From assembly GCF_029168945.1 (NCBI RefSeq), contig NC_083608.1:14774136-14838135 (forward strand): a DNA stretch of 64,000 bases, written 5' to 3'. Position numbers and translations under genes: made by a program. The stretch is from Cannabis sativa. Taxonomy: Eukaryota; Streptophyta; Magnoliopsida; Rosales; Cannabaceae. The notes beneath the pieces were generated by a model that was not told the DNA's origin, made no database searches, and saw only the letters and a list, made by a program, of their open reading frames with translations. Below are positions 11,172 to 20,116 of the stretch, piece by piece (the stretch's first letter is position 1; every line of letters starts with the position of its first letter).

Positions 11172-12215
11172 TTAGAACATATCCCTTTCTACTAATGATC
11201 TCGTCTTGTTGTGGCTTTCAATGTGGAAGTGGCTGTGATGGGGGCTAGCCCATTTTCTACTTGGAGATACCTTGTCCATCATGGTGTTGTGACTGAAGTG
11301 GTAAGACCTTTTGTTTTATTTTTGTCTTCCATGGAGAAGGATGTGATCTAGCTTTACATTTCTTATGTACTTGCGCTTATGAAATTATGTATTATTATTA
11401 GAAAAATATTCCTTTTTTATTTTTGTCAATGTTCCATCGAGCAGTAGCTAATGATTTTTATTTTTTTTTATGACTGTTGACTCTGGATTTTATATCTGCA
11501 AGTGTGACCCGTATTTCGATGATACTGATTATTCTCATCCTGGTTGCGAGCTTGGATTTCTAACTCCGAAATGTGCTAGAAAGTGAGTTGACAAGAACCA
11601 ATTCAAGAAGAATTCAAAGCATTAAAATAATAATGCATACATAATCAAGTCCGACCCCCACAGTATTATGGATGAAGTTTATATGAATGGTCCAATTGAA
11701 CTTTCATTCACCATTTATGAGGTAACATCTGGTTTCATACTTTTTAGTTAGCAATTTAAATGTAGAAAGAAAATGACTTAATTTCCAAATGTACATGCTC
11801 TGCTTCTTAAGCTTCTCTAAAACTATTCTTAAGATTTTGCTCACTTCAAATGAAGAGTTTACAAACACATAACAGGATAACAAATAGGAGGTCATGCTGT
11901 TAAGCTAACTGGATGGGAAACTAGTGATAATGGGAACGACTATTGAGTAATTTATACGCTATACCTCTAACTTTCAACTTTTAATGTTGTGAGGTATTAT
12001 GCTGATTTTGTTCTTTCTTTTGATGCAGCTTCTTGCAAATCAGATGGGGTGGGTGATCTAAGTCCCTTTTAAAACTTCCTCTATTTTTAGTAAATGTATC
12101 TATTGAAATATGTGACAATTTCGATTTTTTCTTTCTGGATGGCAGGATGGTTACTTCATGATCAGGAGAGGAACAAATGAGTGTGGTATCGAAGATGATA
12201 TGGTTGCTGGTCTGC
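11172..12215 (+). pseudogene. Cathepsin B-like cysteine protease pseudogene, 5'-truncated
   Basis: Four exon-like blocks match plant cathepsin B (papain family C1A). The first, about 11,172-11,310, reads ISLSTNDLV, then GCDGG and WRYLVHHGVVTE. The second, about 11,503-11,721, reads [18 protein letters not shown] and later [12 protein letters not shown]. The third, about 11,889-11,945, includes the active-site His context GGHAVKLTGW. The last, about 12,030-12,215, reads LLANQ and then [20 protein letters not shown]. Disabling changes are visible: a TAG in place of the conserved Tyr codon after GCDGG, at least one base loss before GCDGG, a TGA in place of a Cys/Arg region codon near 11,583, and a TGA after the GNDY segment near 11,944. 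The exons with the signal peptide, propeptide and catalytic Cys (CGSCWAF) are not visible upstream. Family assignment is strong; the gene is dead. Confidence 0.8.
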
Positions 12216-12837
12216 TTTCAAAGTGAAATATTATCAAAGAGGTTGCAAGTGCTGATGCCTTTTCGGATGCTTCGTATTGATTTTAAAACTTTTCATTTAC
12301 ACTCAATGTTCAAGCAGAAAATAAAAGGACTCCAAATTTCTACTAGTATCATCATATTATACTCTATTAGTTTAGAATTCAATTATTTTACTTATGGATT
12401 AGTTGGAATTTATCTTTTGTATCATATAATGAACACAGAACATATTATTGGTTGAATACCTCCATATATATATATACTAGGTAAGAGTTACGTGCCGAGG
12501 CACGTAAATATTAGTTTTAGGTAAAGTTTAGTTTTTTTTTTTCTTCTTATTTAGATTGTATGTGAAGGTATGATTATACGAATGATTTGTTTTATCAAAT
12601 TAATATTTGTGCTATTATAATTGGTTGGTAAAATATAATTAGGTATATATAAATCATAATAAAATGATATTTATTATTTACTTCTAGAAAATTGGGTATA
12701 TGAAATACTTGCATACACTACTCCATGTCAATCCATAAATAACAAGTCAATAGAAAGAAAAAGAAGCTTGGCACCAAGAAAAGTCTCAACACTAAATAAA
12801 ATAAAATTACTGTAAAAAAAAAAAAGGTAACTTCTGC

Positions 12838-13190
12838 CTAATCTTCCATTGGTTCAACTGCTTGGATGGTGAACTGATTGTACTTTGAACTCATTGTTCG
12901 GTTTGCATCTACGTACAACTGAATTCTCCATTTTTTGGCTGATAATTGCTTCGTAGTTTTTTGGATAAACAACTTATGTTTCTCTAAAAAAAATGATTAG
13001 TTATAAGTTTTAATGTATTTCTAAGTACGAAAATGTATAAATTTTACATATTTATTTTTTTATAGTTACCTCGTCCGAATATGATCTTAATTGAACTGCA
13101 GTACATGAGAATATGTTTTCTGCAACATCACCGAACATCACAGCATCTAGCAACTCTGTACCATCGTCGAGTTGTACATATGTCCTTGCA
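12838..13190 (-). pseudogene. RPA1-like single-strand DNA-binding protein remnant
   Basis: One block (13,070-13,190) reads TYVQLDDGTELLDAVMFGDV and then AENIFSCTAVQL, the pattern of the C-terminal OB-fold of RPA1-like proteins (a 'D-x-T-x-x-x-x-A-V-M-F-G' core followed by AE). It ends at a GTAACT donor. A second block (12,838-12,983) reads LYVDANRTMSSKYNQFTIQA and ends in a TAG. The two blocks do not join in phase with the nearest splice signals, so the gene is probably broken. RPA-like genes are well-known passengers of plant Helitrons, where they could bind single-stranded intermediates. Zinc-ribbon cysteines are mostly absent (only a WATCGG patch near 13,365). Confidence 0.5.
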
Positions 13191-14616
13191 CTAATAATTT
13201 ACATAGAATATGTAACGGTTAGTATGAATATGCAATAAGTTGCTCGACAAGTATAATATTATTGGGTATATCAAATATATAAACAATAACTTAATAATTT
13301 GGATCAGGTACAATCTCTTCTATAATTTAATTACTCCCACTCGTAATATCAGTCCTCCACATGTAGCCCACTGTTCAGACATACACCACGTACGTATATA
13401 CATAATTATAATTATATGAATAATAATTAACATCTGATAGAAATAGTAGAATGGCATTTTCTTATAATATGAGAAACTTAGTTATGCAAAACAATCAAAT
13501 TAACAATTTTCACACAAAAAATAATATGAGTAAATACATCACAGTAAATACATTAATAAATAAAAATTAATACGTGTAAAAAAAATACCTGATATTCAAA
13601 TGGAGAGTACGACACAAATAATCTAAACCGACAATAAATGGCAGAAACCTACAAGAAGAACGACATTGTAAATAAAAAATGACAATGACCATACAAATGC
13701 TCCACATCCAATTCCATTCAAATGTATATTTATTTAATACCAAGCTTTGGTCTTCAAATAAGAGCTTTGTTGAGGAAGAAGGATGGCCAAGTGTGTAAGA
13801 ATAGGATTGCAGACTTTACTGAGAAATAACAGAAGTTTACTTGTGTCAACTGATAGAGGCAAAAACAAATAAGAATGCGTATAAAAGCTTGTACGCATAA
13901 AACTGCTTCCTTAATTCATGGTGATATTTATAGGCCTAACTAAAAATATCTAGCTGCTTCAAAAAATAAAAATAAAAATAGTAATTTAAATATAATTCAA
14001 ATAACTTTTAAATAGAAAACAAATGTATATTTATTTAACACAAAAAATAAATTCTAATTCAAAATCATATTTAAACAAAAACAAAAAAACAGAAAAATCT
14101 ATCTAAGTGGAACAGTTTAGTGGATAAGAATTTTCAAAAATTTAAAATGATCTGAACTTAAACTATGCAATATATTGATTTTTAGAATACAACAATTGTT
14201 ACGTACACGTGCAATCTATCTAATAAAGTGTCCTTGCAAGCCTTGCTTCATTATCGACTAAACAAGCAACTTTTTCCAGTAGTTAAAAATTCATCAAGTA
14301 TATTACGAGTGCTCTTCCATCAATAACAATAGTAAGGCATCAATGGTTCAATCAATGAATAATCTTATCCTAGGTTCTAAATAATAACAACAAAAAGAAA
14401 AAAAAAAATATTAAAAAAAAGGGACTTCACTCTCTAAACAAAAACAAGCATCGTAAGCTACACCTTGCAATATTGGCAAGTCTCGAGATGCACCATATTA
14501 AGTATCTATAAATCAGATTTTGGATCCTTAAAAGCAAAGTGACACCCCTATAACTTGATTGTTTTATTTTAGTCCAAATTACAACTAAAAATCAAATCAA
14601 TAGTTTGATTACTCAC

Positions 14617-15053
14617 CTAAATAACAACATTTCCAGTAGAAAAGGGCCAAATTCCAGGCCCTTGCTCTGTACTCCAGTAGCTTATGGCATCGTAGACATA
14701 ATCAGATCCCTACATAAAGATTATACATTTATCATCATCATCAAAATTTCTCATCTTAATTCTCTTCTCTAAATTGAATCTGTTAATTTACCTTGGTCTT
14801 CGGATACCAAAGATAAATGAAAAGGGCCAGCTTGAGCTCTCCATACATGGGCAACCTTAAAAAAAAAATCATCAGCATCAGATATCCAATAAATTCTACA
14901 GATGCAGAGTTTATTGAACGATAATATATAAGTAATATATATACCATGAAATGAATATGTGTCCCCAACTCTCTCCAATAGAGAACACACTGTTGTAATC
15001 CCCAAATATGGTCCTCTCGATAACTTTGGTCCATCCCAGAAGCTATAAACACC
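14617..15053 (-). pseudogene. Captured HVA22-like gene fragment
   Basis: Three exon-like blocks on the minus strand resemble the TB2/DP1/HVA22 family, membrane-shaping ER proteins. Block 1 (about 14,943-15,010) includes SLLERVGDT. Block 2 (14,792-14,855) reads MYGELKLALFIYLWYPKTK and ends at an AAG/GTAAAT donor. Block 3 (14,617-14,709) reads GSDYVYDAISYW and then diverges. The PKTK/G-YVYD junction is the family's conserved exon boundary (HVA22 i/j/k type). The N-terminal membrane segments and the C-terminal tail are missing, so no functional protein is expected. It lies wholly inside the Helitron in the element's orientation, consistent with capture. Confidence 0.55.
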
Positions 15054-15150
15054 TACACACAAATACATACAAAAGCTTTCCTCAAAAAAAAAAAAAAATA
15101 TTATTTTCTATTTTCTGTTGCTTTAAGATTTCAGATTATTCCAATGATTA

Positions 15151-15210
15151 TTTGGTATATTATGAATAAGCAAGTTCCATTTTGGTATATTATGAATAAG
15201 CAAGTTCCAT
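15151..15210. repeat. Exact 30-bp tandem duplication
   Basis: Two identical adjacent 30-bp copies (15,151-15,180 and 15,181-15,210), each starting TTTGGTATATTATG, lie between the HVA22-like and PUB-like fragments. No differences means a recent event or conversion. Confidence 0.95.
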
Positions 15211-15439
15211 TTTCACGGTGATATTTATTTAGTTATGTTTTCCACAGTTATATATCTAAGTGCTCAAAAGGGCATCCATGAATGAGTAGGTAGAGTAACT
15301 AAATTGACATACCTGGATGAAGTTCTTGGGCGAGGCGTTTGGAGCAGGAGCAGCAGCAGAAGAAGAACGATGATATGCAGAATATTCTTCAATCGTCGAC
15401 TCCAATTGAGAGTGAGAAAACGATTAAACGAAAAGGAAA

Positions 15440-15892
15440 GGAAAGTTAACAAGACGCATTTCGTGTAGCGAACGATTCCGATCAGTGCTACGAGTTCTGA
15501 TTTTGATTTATCGTCGTTTTGATTCTGAACTTCTTCTTGGAGAGACTCGATTTCTTCTCTGCAACTCGATGAGTCTCGAATTCCTAAATTCGTGAAAATT
15601 TCTGAAAGTTTGGAATGATCGGGAACGATCTCTTTCTTGATTCCATCTAGCATGGTTACGATCTCGAGTCTGAGTCGTCGTTTTGATTCTGAACTTCTTC
15701 TTGGAGAGACTTGATTTCTTCTCTGCAACTCGATGAGTCTCGAATTCCTAAATCCGTGAAAATTTCTGAAAGTTTGGAATGATCGGGAACGATCTATTTC
15801 TTGATTCGATCTAGCATGGTTACGATCTCGAGTCTGAGAATGTCATCTTCTGGATCGAGAAAAGCTTTCGTCTCCGAACACTGTTTTCTCAA
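15440..15892 (-). pseudogene. Captured U-box (PUB45-type) N-terminal gene fragment, internally duplicated
   Basis: Read on the minus strand the segment gives SETKAFLDPEDD, then LRLEIVTMLDGIKKEIVPDH and SKLSEIFTNLGIRDSSSC, EEIESLQEEVQ and KSELVALIGIVRYTKCVL. This is the helical region preceding the U-box in plant PUB-ARM ubiquitin ligases of the PUB45 kind, by family memory. The U-box and armadillo repeats are absent. A 164-bp unit is present twice in tandem (copies starting at about 15,511 and 15,675 on the plus strand), so the peptide is partly repeated. The minus-strand frame 15,264-15,728 runs out of homology into unrelated Leu-rich sequence. Confidence 0.5.
15511..15838. repeat. 164-bp tandem duplication within the PUB-like fragment
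   Basis: TCGTCGTTTTGATTCTGAAC begins both copies, at 15,511 and 15,675. The copies are nearly identical apart from single-base changes (for example CGATTTCTTC versus TGATTTCTTC). The duplication lies inside Helitron cargo. Confidence 0.9.
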
Positions 15893-17875
15893 CAAACAAA
15901 CAAGTTCAAAAGGAAAATGAATAAGCGAAAAGGAAAGTTCAAAAGGAAAGGAAAGTTAACGGCGTTAAAAGGAAAGTTTAAAAAAAATGGTGGATCGTTC
16001 TTTTTGGGGTTAAATTTAACAGAATATTCTTTTATTTGTAAAGTATATTCTGTTAAACCAAGAAATGCCGTTAGATAGGTACTTTTAATATATAAAGATA
16101 TGTCATGATGACTATTTTATTTTTAAAGATCTTATGTTATATTAACTTAAACCAATATTTAGTATTTATTGGGGTTTAGTAATAGCTTGAAGTTGATCTA
16201 ATTACAGACTTATATGCTGAACCATAGTGTAAAGGAAAAATAAGAAATTCTTGATTTATGACATAAATATCATTGGGAGCTCTCATTTCTTTTATTACTT
16301 CCAATAATATTAAGACTCAAAATTTTGTGGATTTACTGTCGATGTGAAACCTTATAGTATAGTGTAAGTTGCTTCTTTTTCTTTTTATTATTTTTGTTTC
16401 TATTTCACATCTATGATGTTAAATGTTAGTTGTTTTTATTTTGAGGATAAATAATTTTTATTTTTCGACATTAAATTGTTTCTATTTTCAATGTGAGTTG
16501 TTTTCACTTTTTATTATATTTGTTTCCATTTCAAATATATGAAGTTAAATGCTAATTTTTTTTATTTCATAAACTATAGTTTCCATTTCGATGTTAAATG
16601 AATTTCTTTTTTTGAGATTGAAATTGTTTACATTTTTTAATGTGAGTTGTTTCTATTTTTTATGATAATTGTTTCTATTTTACACACACATATATATGAG
16701 ATTAAATGCTAATCGATTCTATTTCAAGTTTAAATTGTTTTCATTTTTAATGTTAGTCGTTTCTATTTTTGAGGTTAAAAGGTAGTTGTTTCTATTTCAC
16801 ATTTAGAGATTACATTGTTTCAATTTTGTTGTTTCCATTTCTCAATACGAGTTGTTTCCATTTTTTATGATATTTGTTTCTATTTAACACATAAGGTTAA
16901 GTGTTACTTGTTTTCATTTCGAGGTTAAATTGTTTCTATTTTTTAGGTTAAATTGTTTCTATTTTTCAAGGTTAAATTAGTTCCAATTTGTTGTTTCCAT
17001 TTTTCAATGTGCGTTGTTTTAATTTTTTGAGGTTAAATGCTAATTGTTTCTATTTCACAAACTACAGTTTTAATTTTTCGAGTTTAAATTGTTTCTATTT
17101 TGTTGTTTTCATTTTCAATGTGAGTTTTTTTTTTTTTTCCATTTTTTATGACATTTGTTTCCATTTCACTAAGTGTTACTTGTTTCTACTTCGAGATTAA
17201 ATTATTTCTATTTTTAATGTGAGTTGTATCTATCTTTTATGATATTTATTTTTATTTCATATATATAATGGTAAATGATAGTTGTTATCATTTCACAAAC
17301 TATAATTTCCATTTCGAGTCTAACTATGATTTTTTGGAAACTGCCTCATGCATTATTGATATTTCGCTTTTCACATTGGGGAATGCTTATTGAAACCATT
17401 CACTTTAGGATCTAAAAGACTGATAATTATGTTGGGGAGGGATGTTTTGGACCTATATATAAGGTATTTAGTTTCGGTAATCAATTGTTTCCATTTTCAA
17501 TATGACTTGTTTCCGTTTTCAGTGTGAGTTGTTCCTAATTTTTTATGTTAAACTTTATTTGTTACTATTTTTTATGACATTTCTTTCTATTGTGGTTAAA
17601 TACTACTAATTTCTATTTTTTTTATAATATTTATTTTCATTTCATATATATGTATATATATTAGGTTAAATTCAAGTTGTTTTCATTTTAAGGTCATGTT
17701 GTTTCTATCTTTTGAGGTTAAATTATTTCCATTTTTAATTTGAGTTGTTTTTACTTTTTATGATATTTGTTTACATTTCACGTATATGTATATATATGAT
17801 GTTAAATAATAGTTGTTTCTACTTCAAGATAATGTTGTTTCTATTTTTTGATGTTAAATTGTTTCTATTTTCAAT

Positions 17876-18049
17876 TGTGTGTGTGTGTGTGTGTGTGTGC
17901 GTGTGTGCGTGTGCGCGTGGGCGTGTGCGTGTGCGTGTGCGTGTGCGCGTGGGCGTGTGCGTGTGCGTGTGCGTGCGCGTGCGCGTGCGCGGGTGCGGGC
18001 GCGTGCGCGTGCGCGTGCGCGTGTGCGTGTGCGTGTGTGTGTGTGTGTG
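17876..18049. repeat. 174-bp (GT/GC)n alternating purine-pyrimidine tract
   Basis: The tract begins as (TG)n, becomes a mix of GTGTGC and GCGTGC units with a few GGG or GGGC interruptions (near 17,918, 17,950, 17,990-18,000), and ends as (GT)n. It is the most GC-rich sequence in the left half of the window. Open frames across it encode only Cys/Val or Arg/Ala dipeptide repeats and are not genes. Such alternating tracts are known Z-DNA formers. Confidence 0.95.
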
Positions 18050-18430
18050 ATTAGATCCTAGTTAGATTAGTTCCAATTTCAATTTAAGCTGTTTCTATTT
18101 TTAATGTGAGTTATTGTTTCCATTTTTAGTGGGAGGTGTTTCCATTATTTATGATAGTTGAGGTTAAATGTAGTTGTTTTCATTTCAAGGTTAGATTATT
18201 TTTATTTTTTGAGGTTAAGTTATTTCCATTTTCAATTTGAGTTGTTTCTATTTATTATGATATTTTTTTTTTTCCATTTTCACATATATGTGTGTGTGGT
18301 TAAATGTTAGTTATTTTTCGTTTTGATGTTAAATTGTTTCTATTTTCAACTTGAGTTGTTTCTATTTTCAGTGTGAGTTTTTCCATTTTTAATGGGAGAT
18401 GTTTCTATTTTTTATGATAGTTGAGATTAA

Positions 18431-18750
18431 GTGCATGTTTGGCATCATAACTAAAAAATTATTTTTTGTTTTTAAAAACAGAAAATTGTTTTTAAAAACA
18501 ATTTGACTTGTTTGACCTTGTTTTTTAAAAACAGTTTTCAGAAAACAAAGTTACAAAAAACAAGAATTTTGAAAACAACAAAATATTGTTTTCTGTTTTA
18601 AAAACCAATTCACTTTTGGTCAATATTGTTTTTAAAAATCACTAACCAAACGTGACTTGTGTTTTAAAAACTTCAAAAACTATTTTTTGTTCTCATTTCT
18701 AAAAACAATTTTTTAAAACAAAAAAACAGAAAACAATACCAAACATGCTC
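18431..18750. mobile_element. Tourist-like MITE, 320 bp
   Basis: The ends are GTGCATGTTTGG and (inverted) GAGCATGTTTGG, flanked by TAA on both sides (18,428-18,430 and 18,751-18,753). A TAA duplication and GnGCATGTTTGG ends fit PIF/Harbinger-derived Tourist MITEs. The interior is rich in AAAACAGAAAAC/GTTTTTAAAAAC inverted motifs and codes for nothing. It sits in the minisatellite. Confidence 0.85.
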
Positions 18751-19151
18751 TAAATATTAGTTGTTTCCATTTTTTGAGGTTAAGTTATTTCTATTTTTTA
18801 TGATATGTGTTTCTATTTGTGCCTGTGGCTAAATGCTAGTCATTTTCATTTTGAGCTTAAAATATTTTTATTTTCAATTTGAGTTGTTAATTCTATTTTT
18901 GGCATATTTAATAGACAAAAATATTTTATTATTTAATGTATATTTCGGCTGGAGTGTTTAATATGGTTTCCCTATTTGTGTATATCTAAACTTGGAAGGA
19001 AAATTGTCTAGCTTTCCTATTTATGAAAATTGAGGTAAATATGGTAAGTTTTGATTACACATTTATTCTTTTCTAACCAGCTGTTAATCTGATCTTGTGT
19101 TGAGTTTCCCATTTTCTTAGATCAGGTTTCTTGAAGAGAAAACCAGAGCTA

Positions 19152-19179
19152 AACTTTCCTTTTCTATAAAAGGAAAGTT
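19152..19179 (+). promoter_or_regulatory. Sirevirus LTR TATA box inside a perfect 12-bp inverted repeat
   Basis: AACTTTCCTTTT and AAAAGGAAAGTT flank CTAT, so TATAAAAG (19,165-19,172) spans the loop and right arm. The same arrangement is intact in the 3' LTR (51,666-51,693). The TATA consensus and LTR location indicate the element's promoter. Confidence 0.7.
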
Positions 19180-19428
19180 GTAGTTACTGCCCACGATTCT
19201 GTAGGTACAGAAACAGAAATTCCTGGACTGATTGAAGAATTATTTTAGGGAAGTTTCTCGTGGGTTGAGGTCTTGTTCAGACCGAATGTAAGCTGTCTAT
19301 GAGATGTATATTAAGAAAAGAGTGTCTTTGTTATGTAGAGAAGAGTTGTTCTACTCTTACTCTGTTTATTGGTTGTTTGTATTGTCTTGAGTCTGTATTC
19401 AAGTCTACAACGAAGAAGAACATCAGTG

Positions 19429-19650
19429 CACCTTCGAGAGAAGGGTATTTACAAGCTTTCGGGAGATTGCTTTTGAAGTCTTGCATCGGGAGGATACAAG
19501 CACACCTTCGGGAGAAGGGTTTTACAAGCTTTCAGGAGATTGCTTTTGAAGTCTTGCATCGGGATGATACAAGCACACAACCTTCGGGAGATGGTTGTAT
19601 AGGCTTTCGGGAGATAGCCTTTAAGCCTTGAATCGGGAGGATTCAAGCAC
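19429..19650 (+). repeat. 73-bp tandem units forming GGGAG-loop hairpins (5' LTR)
   Basis: Units repeat with a 73-bp period (GATTGCTTTTGAAGTC at 19,465 and 19,538). Each contains short inverted repeats around GGGA or GGGAG: CCTTC/GAAGG, CTTG-ATC/GAT-CAAG, ACAACC/GGTTGT and GAATC/GATTC. A matching array is in the 3' LTR at about 52,004-52,225. Confidence 0.85.
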
Positions 19651-20045
19651 TCTTCAAGGTGATCGAAGGGAGTTCGAGCTCTTGGAGTTTTATCAAGATT
19701 CAGTTAGTAGGTGGAATACATCAATCTTGCGGCATACAATAAGAGGGAGTCTATTTATGCATAAGTCAATTACTTTGTATTTTTGATACCGATCTAATGA
19801 ATCTTATCTCTGGGCGTGGCCCCGTGGACTAGTAACAATCTGAAAGGATTGTTGAAACCACGTACAAAAATCTTCTGTGTTTTTACTTTTATGCACTGTT
19901 TGTTTTTCTGGGTTTCTCTGGAGTTACATAGTTGTATTTTGTAACTACGGAAAAACTATTTTCAGTACTAGTTTTATTATTCTGCATTTAATTAATCACT
20001 TAATTAAATAATCAAACTGGGAATATTAAAATACAAAATTTCATT

Positions 20046-20057
20046 TGGTATCAGAGC
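20046..20057 (+). other. Sirevirus primer-binding site (initiator Met tRNA)
   Basis: TGGTATCAGAGC lies two bases after the 5' LTR end, the standard copia PBS complementary to the 3' end of tRNA-iMet. Confidence 0.95.
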
Positions 20058-20116
20058 AAGTCACTAAATTTTTAGTGAGATCTTGAGGTTATTCCGTTTA
20101 ACTGGTTTTGTGTGAG

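Larger units (their letters stand above)
12477..16098 (-). mobile_element. Helitron (complete, non-autonomous), 3.6 kb
   Basis: On the minus strand the element starts TCTTTATATATTAAAAGT at 16,098 and ends CTAG at 12,477-12,480. The bases outside are A (5') and T (3'), the AT target typical of Helitrons. Seven bases inside the CTAG is a perfect 9-bp hairpin, TTACGTGCC/GGCACGTAA (12,488-12,507), the usual subterminal structure. No Rep/helicase coding is visible. The interior holds an RPA-like remnant and fragments of an HVA22-like and a U-box gene, all in the element's orientation. The 3' terminus closely matches the second Helitron at 54,360. Confidence 0.85.
16370..18878 (+). repeat. T-rich degenerate minisatellite, left part
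   Basis: Dozens of imperfect units alternate GTTGTTTCTATTTTT, TGTGAGTTGTTTCCATTTTT, TATGATATTTGTTTC and GAGGTTAAAT, interspersed with ATATATATG runs. Spacing is irregular, so this is a higher-order degenerate array rather than a clean satellite. Strand composition is strongly skewed (T-rich on plus). It contains a GT/GC tract and a MITE and continues after the Sirevirus insertion at 52,620. Confidence 0.9.
18885..20043 (+). repeat. Sirevirus 5' LTR (1159 bp)
   Basis: Begins TGTTAATTC and ends AAATTTCA, two bases before the primer-binding site. It contains a TATA box set in a perfect inverted repeat and an array of short hairpins. Relative to the 3' LTR it lacks 62 bp at junction 19,312/19,313. 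Confidence 0.9.

Noticed and set aside
17745..18061. Three overlapping open frames rich in Cys/Val, Cys/Ala or Arg/Val
   Set aside because: They are translations of the GT/GC tract; every frame is open only because the repeat lacks stops.
19299..19646. 110-codon plus and 65-codon minus frames in the Sirevirus LTR (also at 51,907-52,207)
   Set aside because: They span the 73-bp hairpin repeats of the LTR and exist in both LTRs; no coding signal beyond the repeat.
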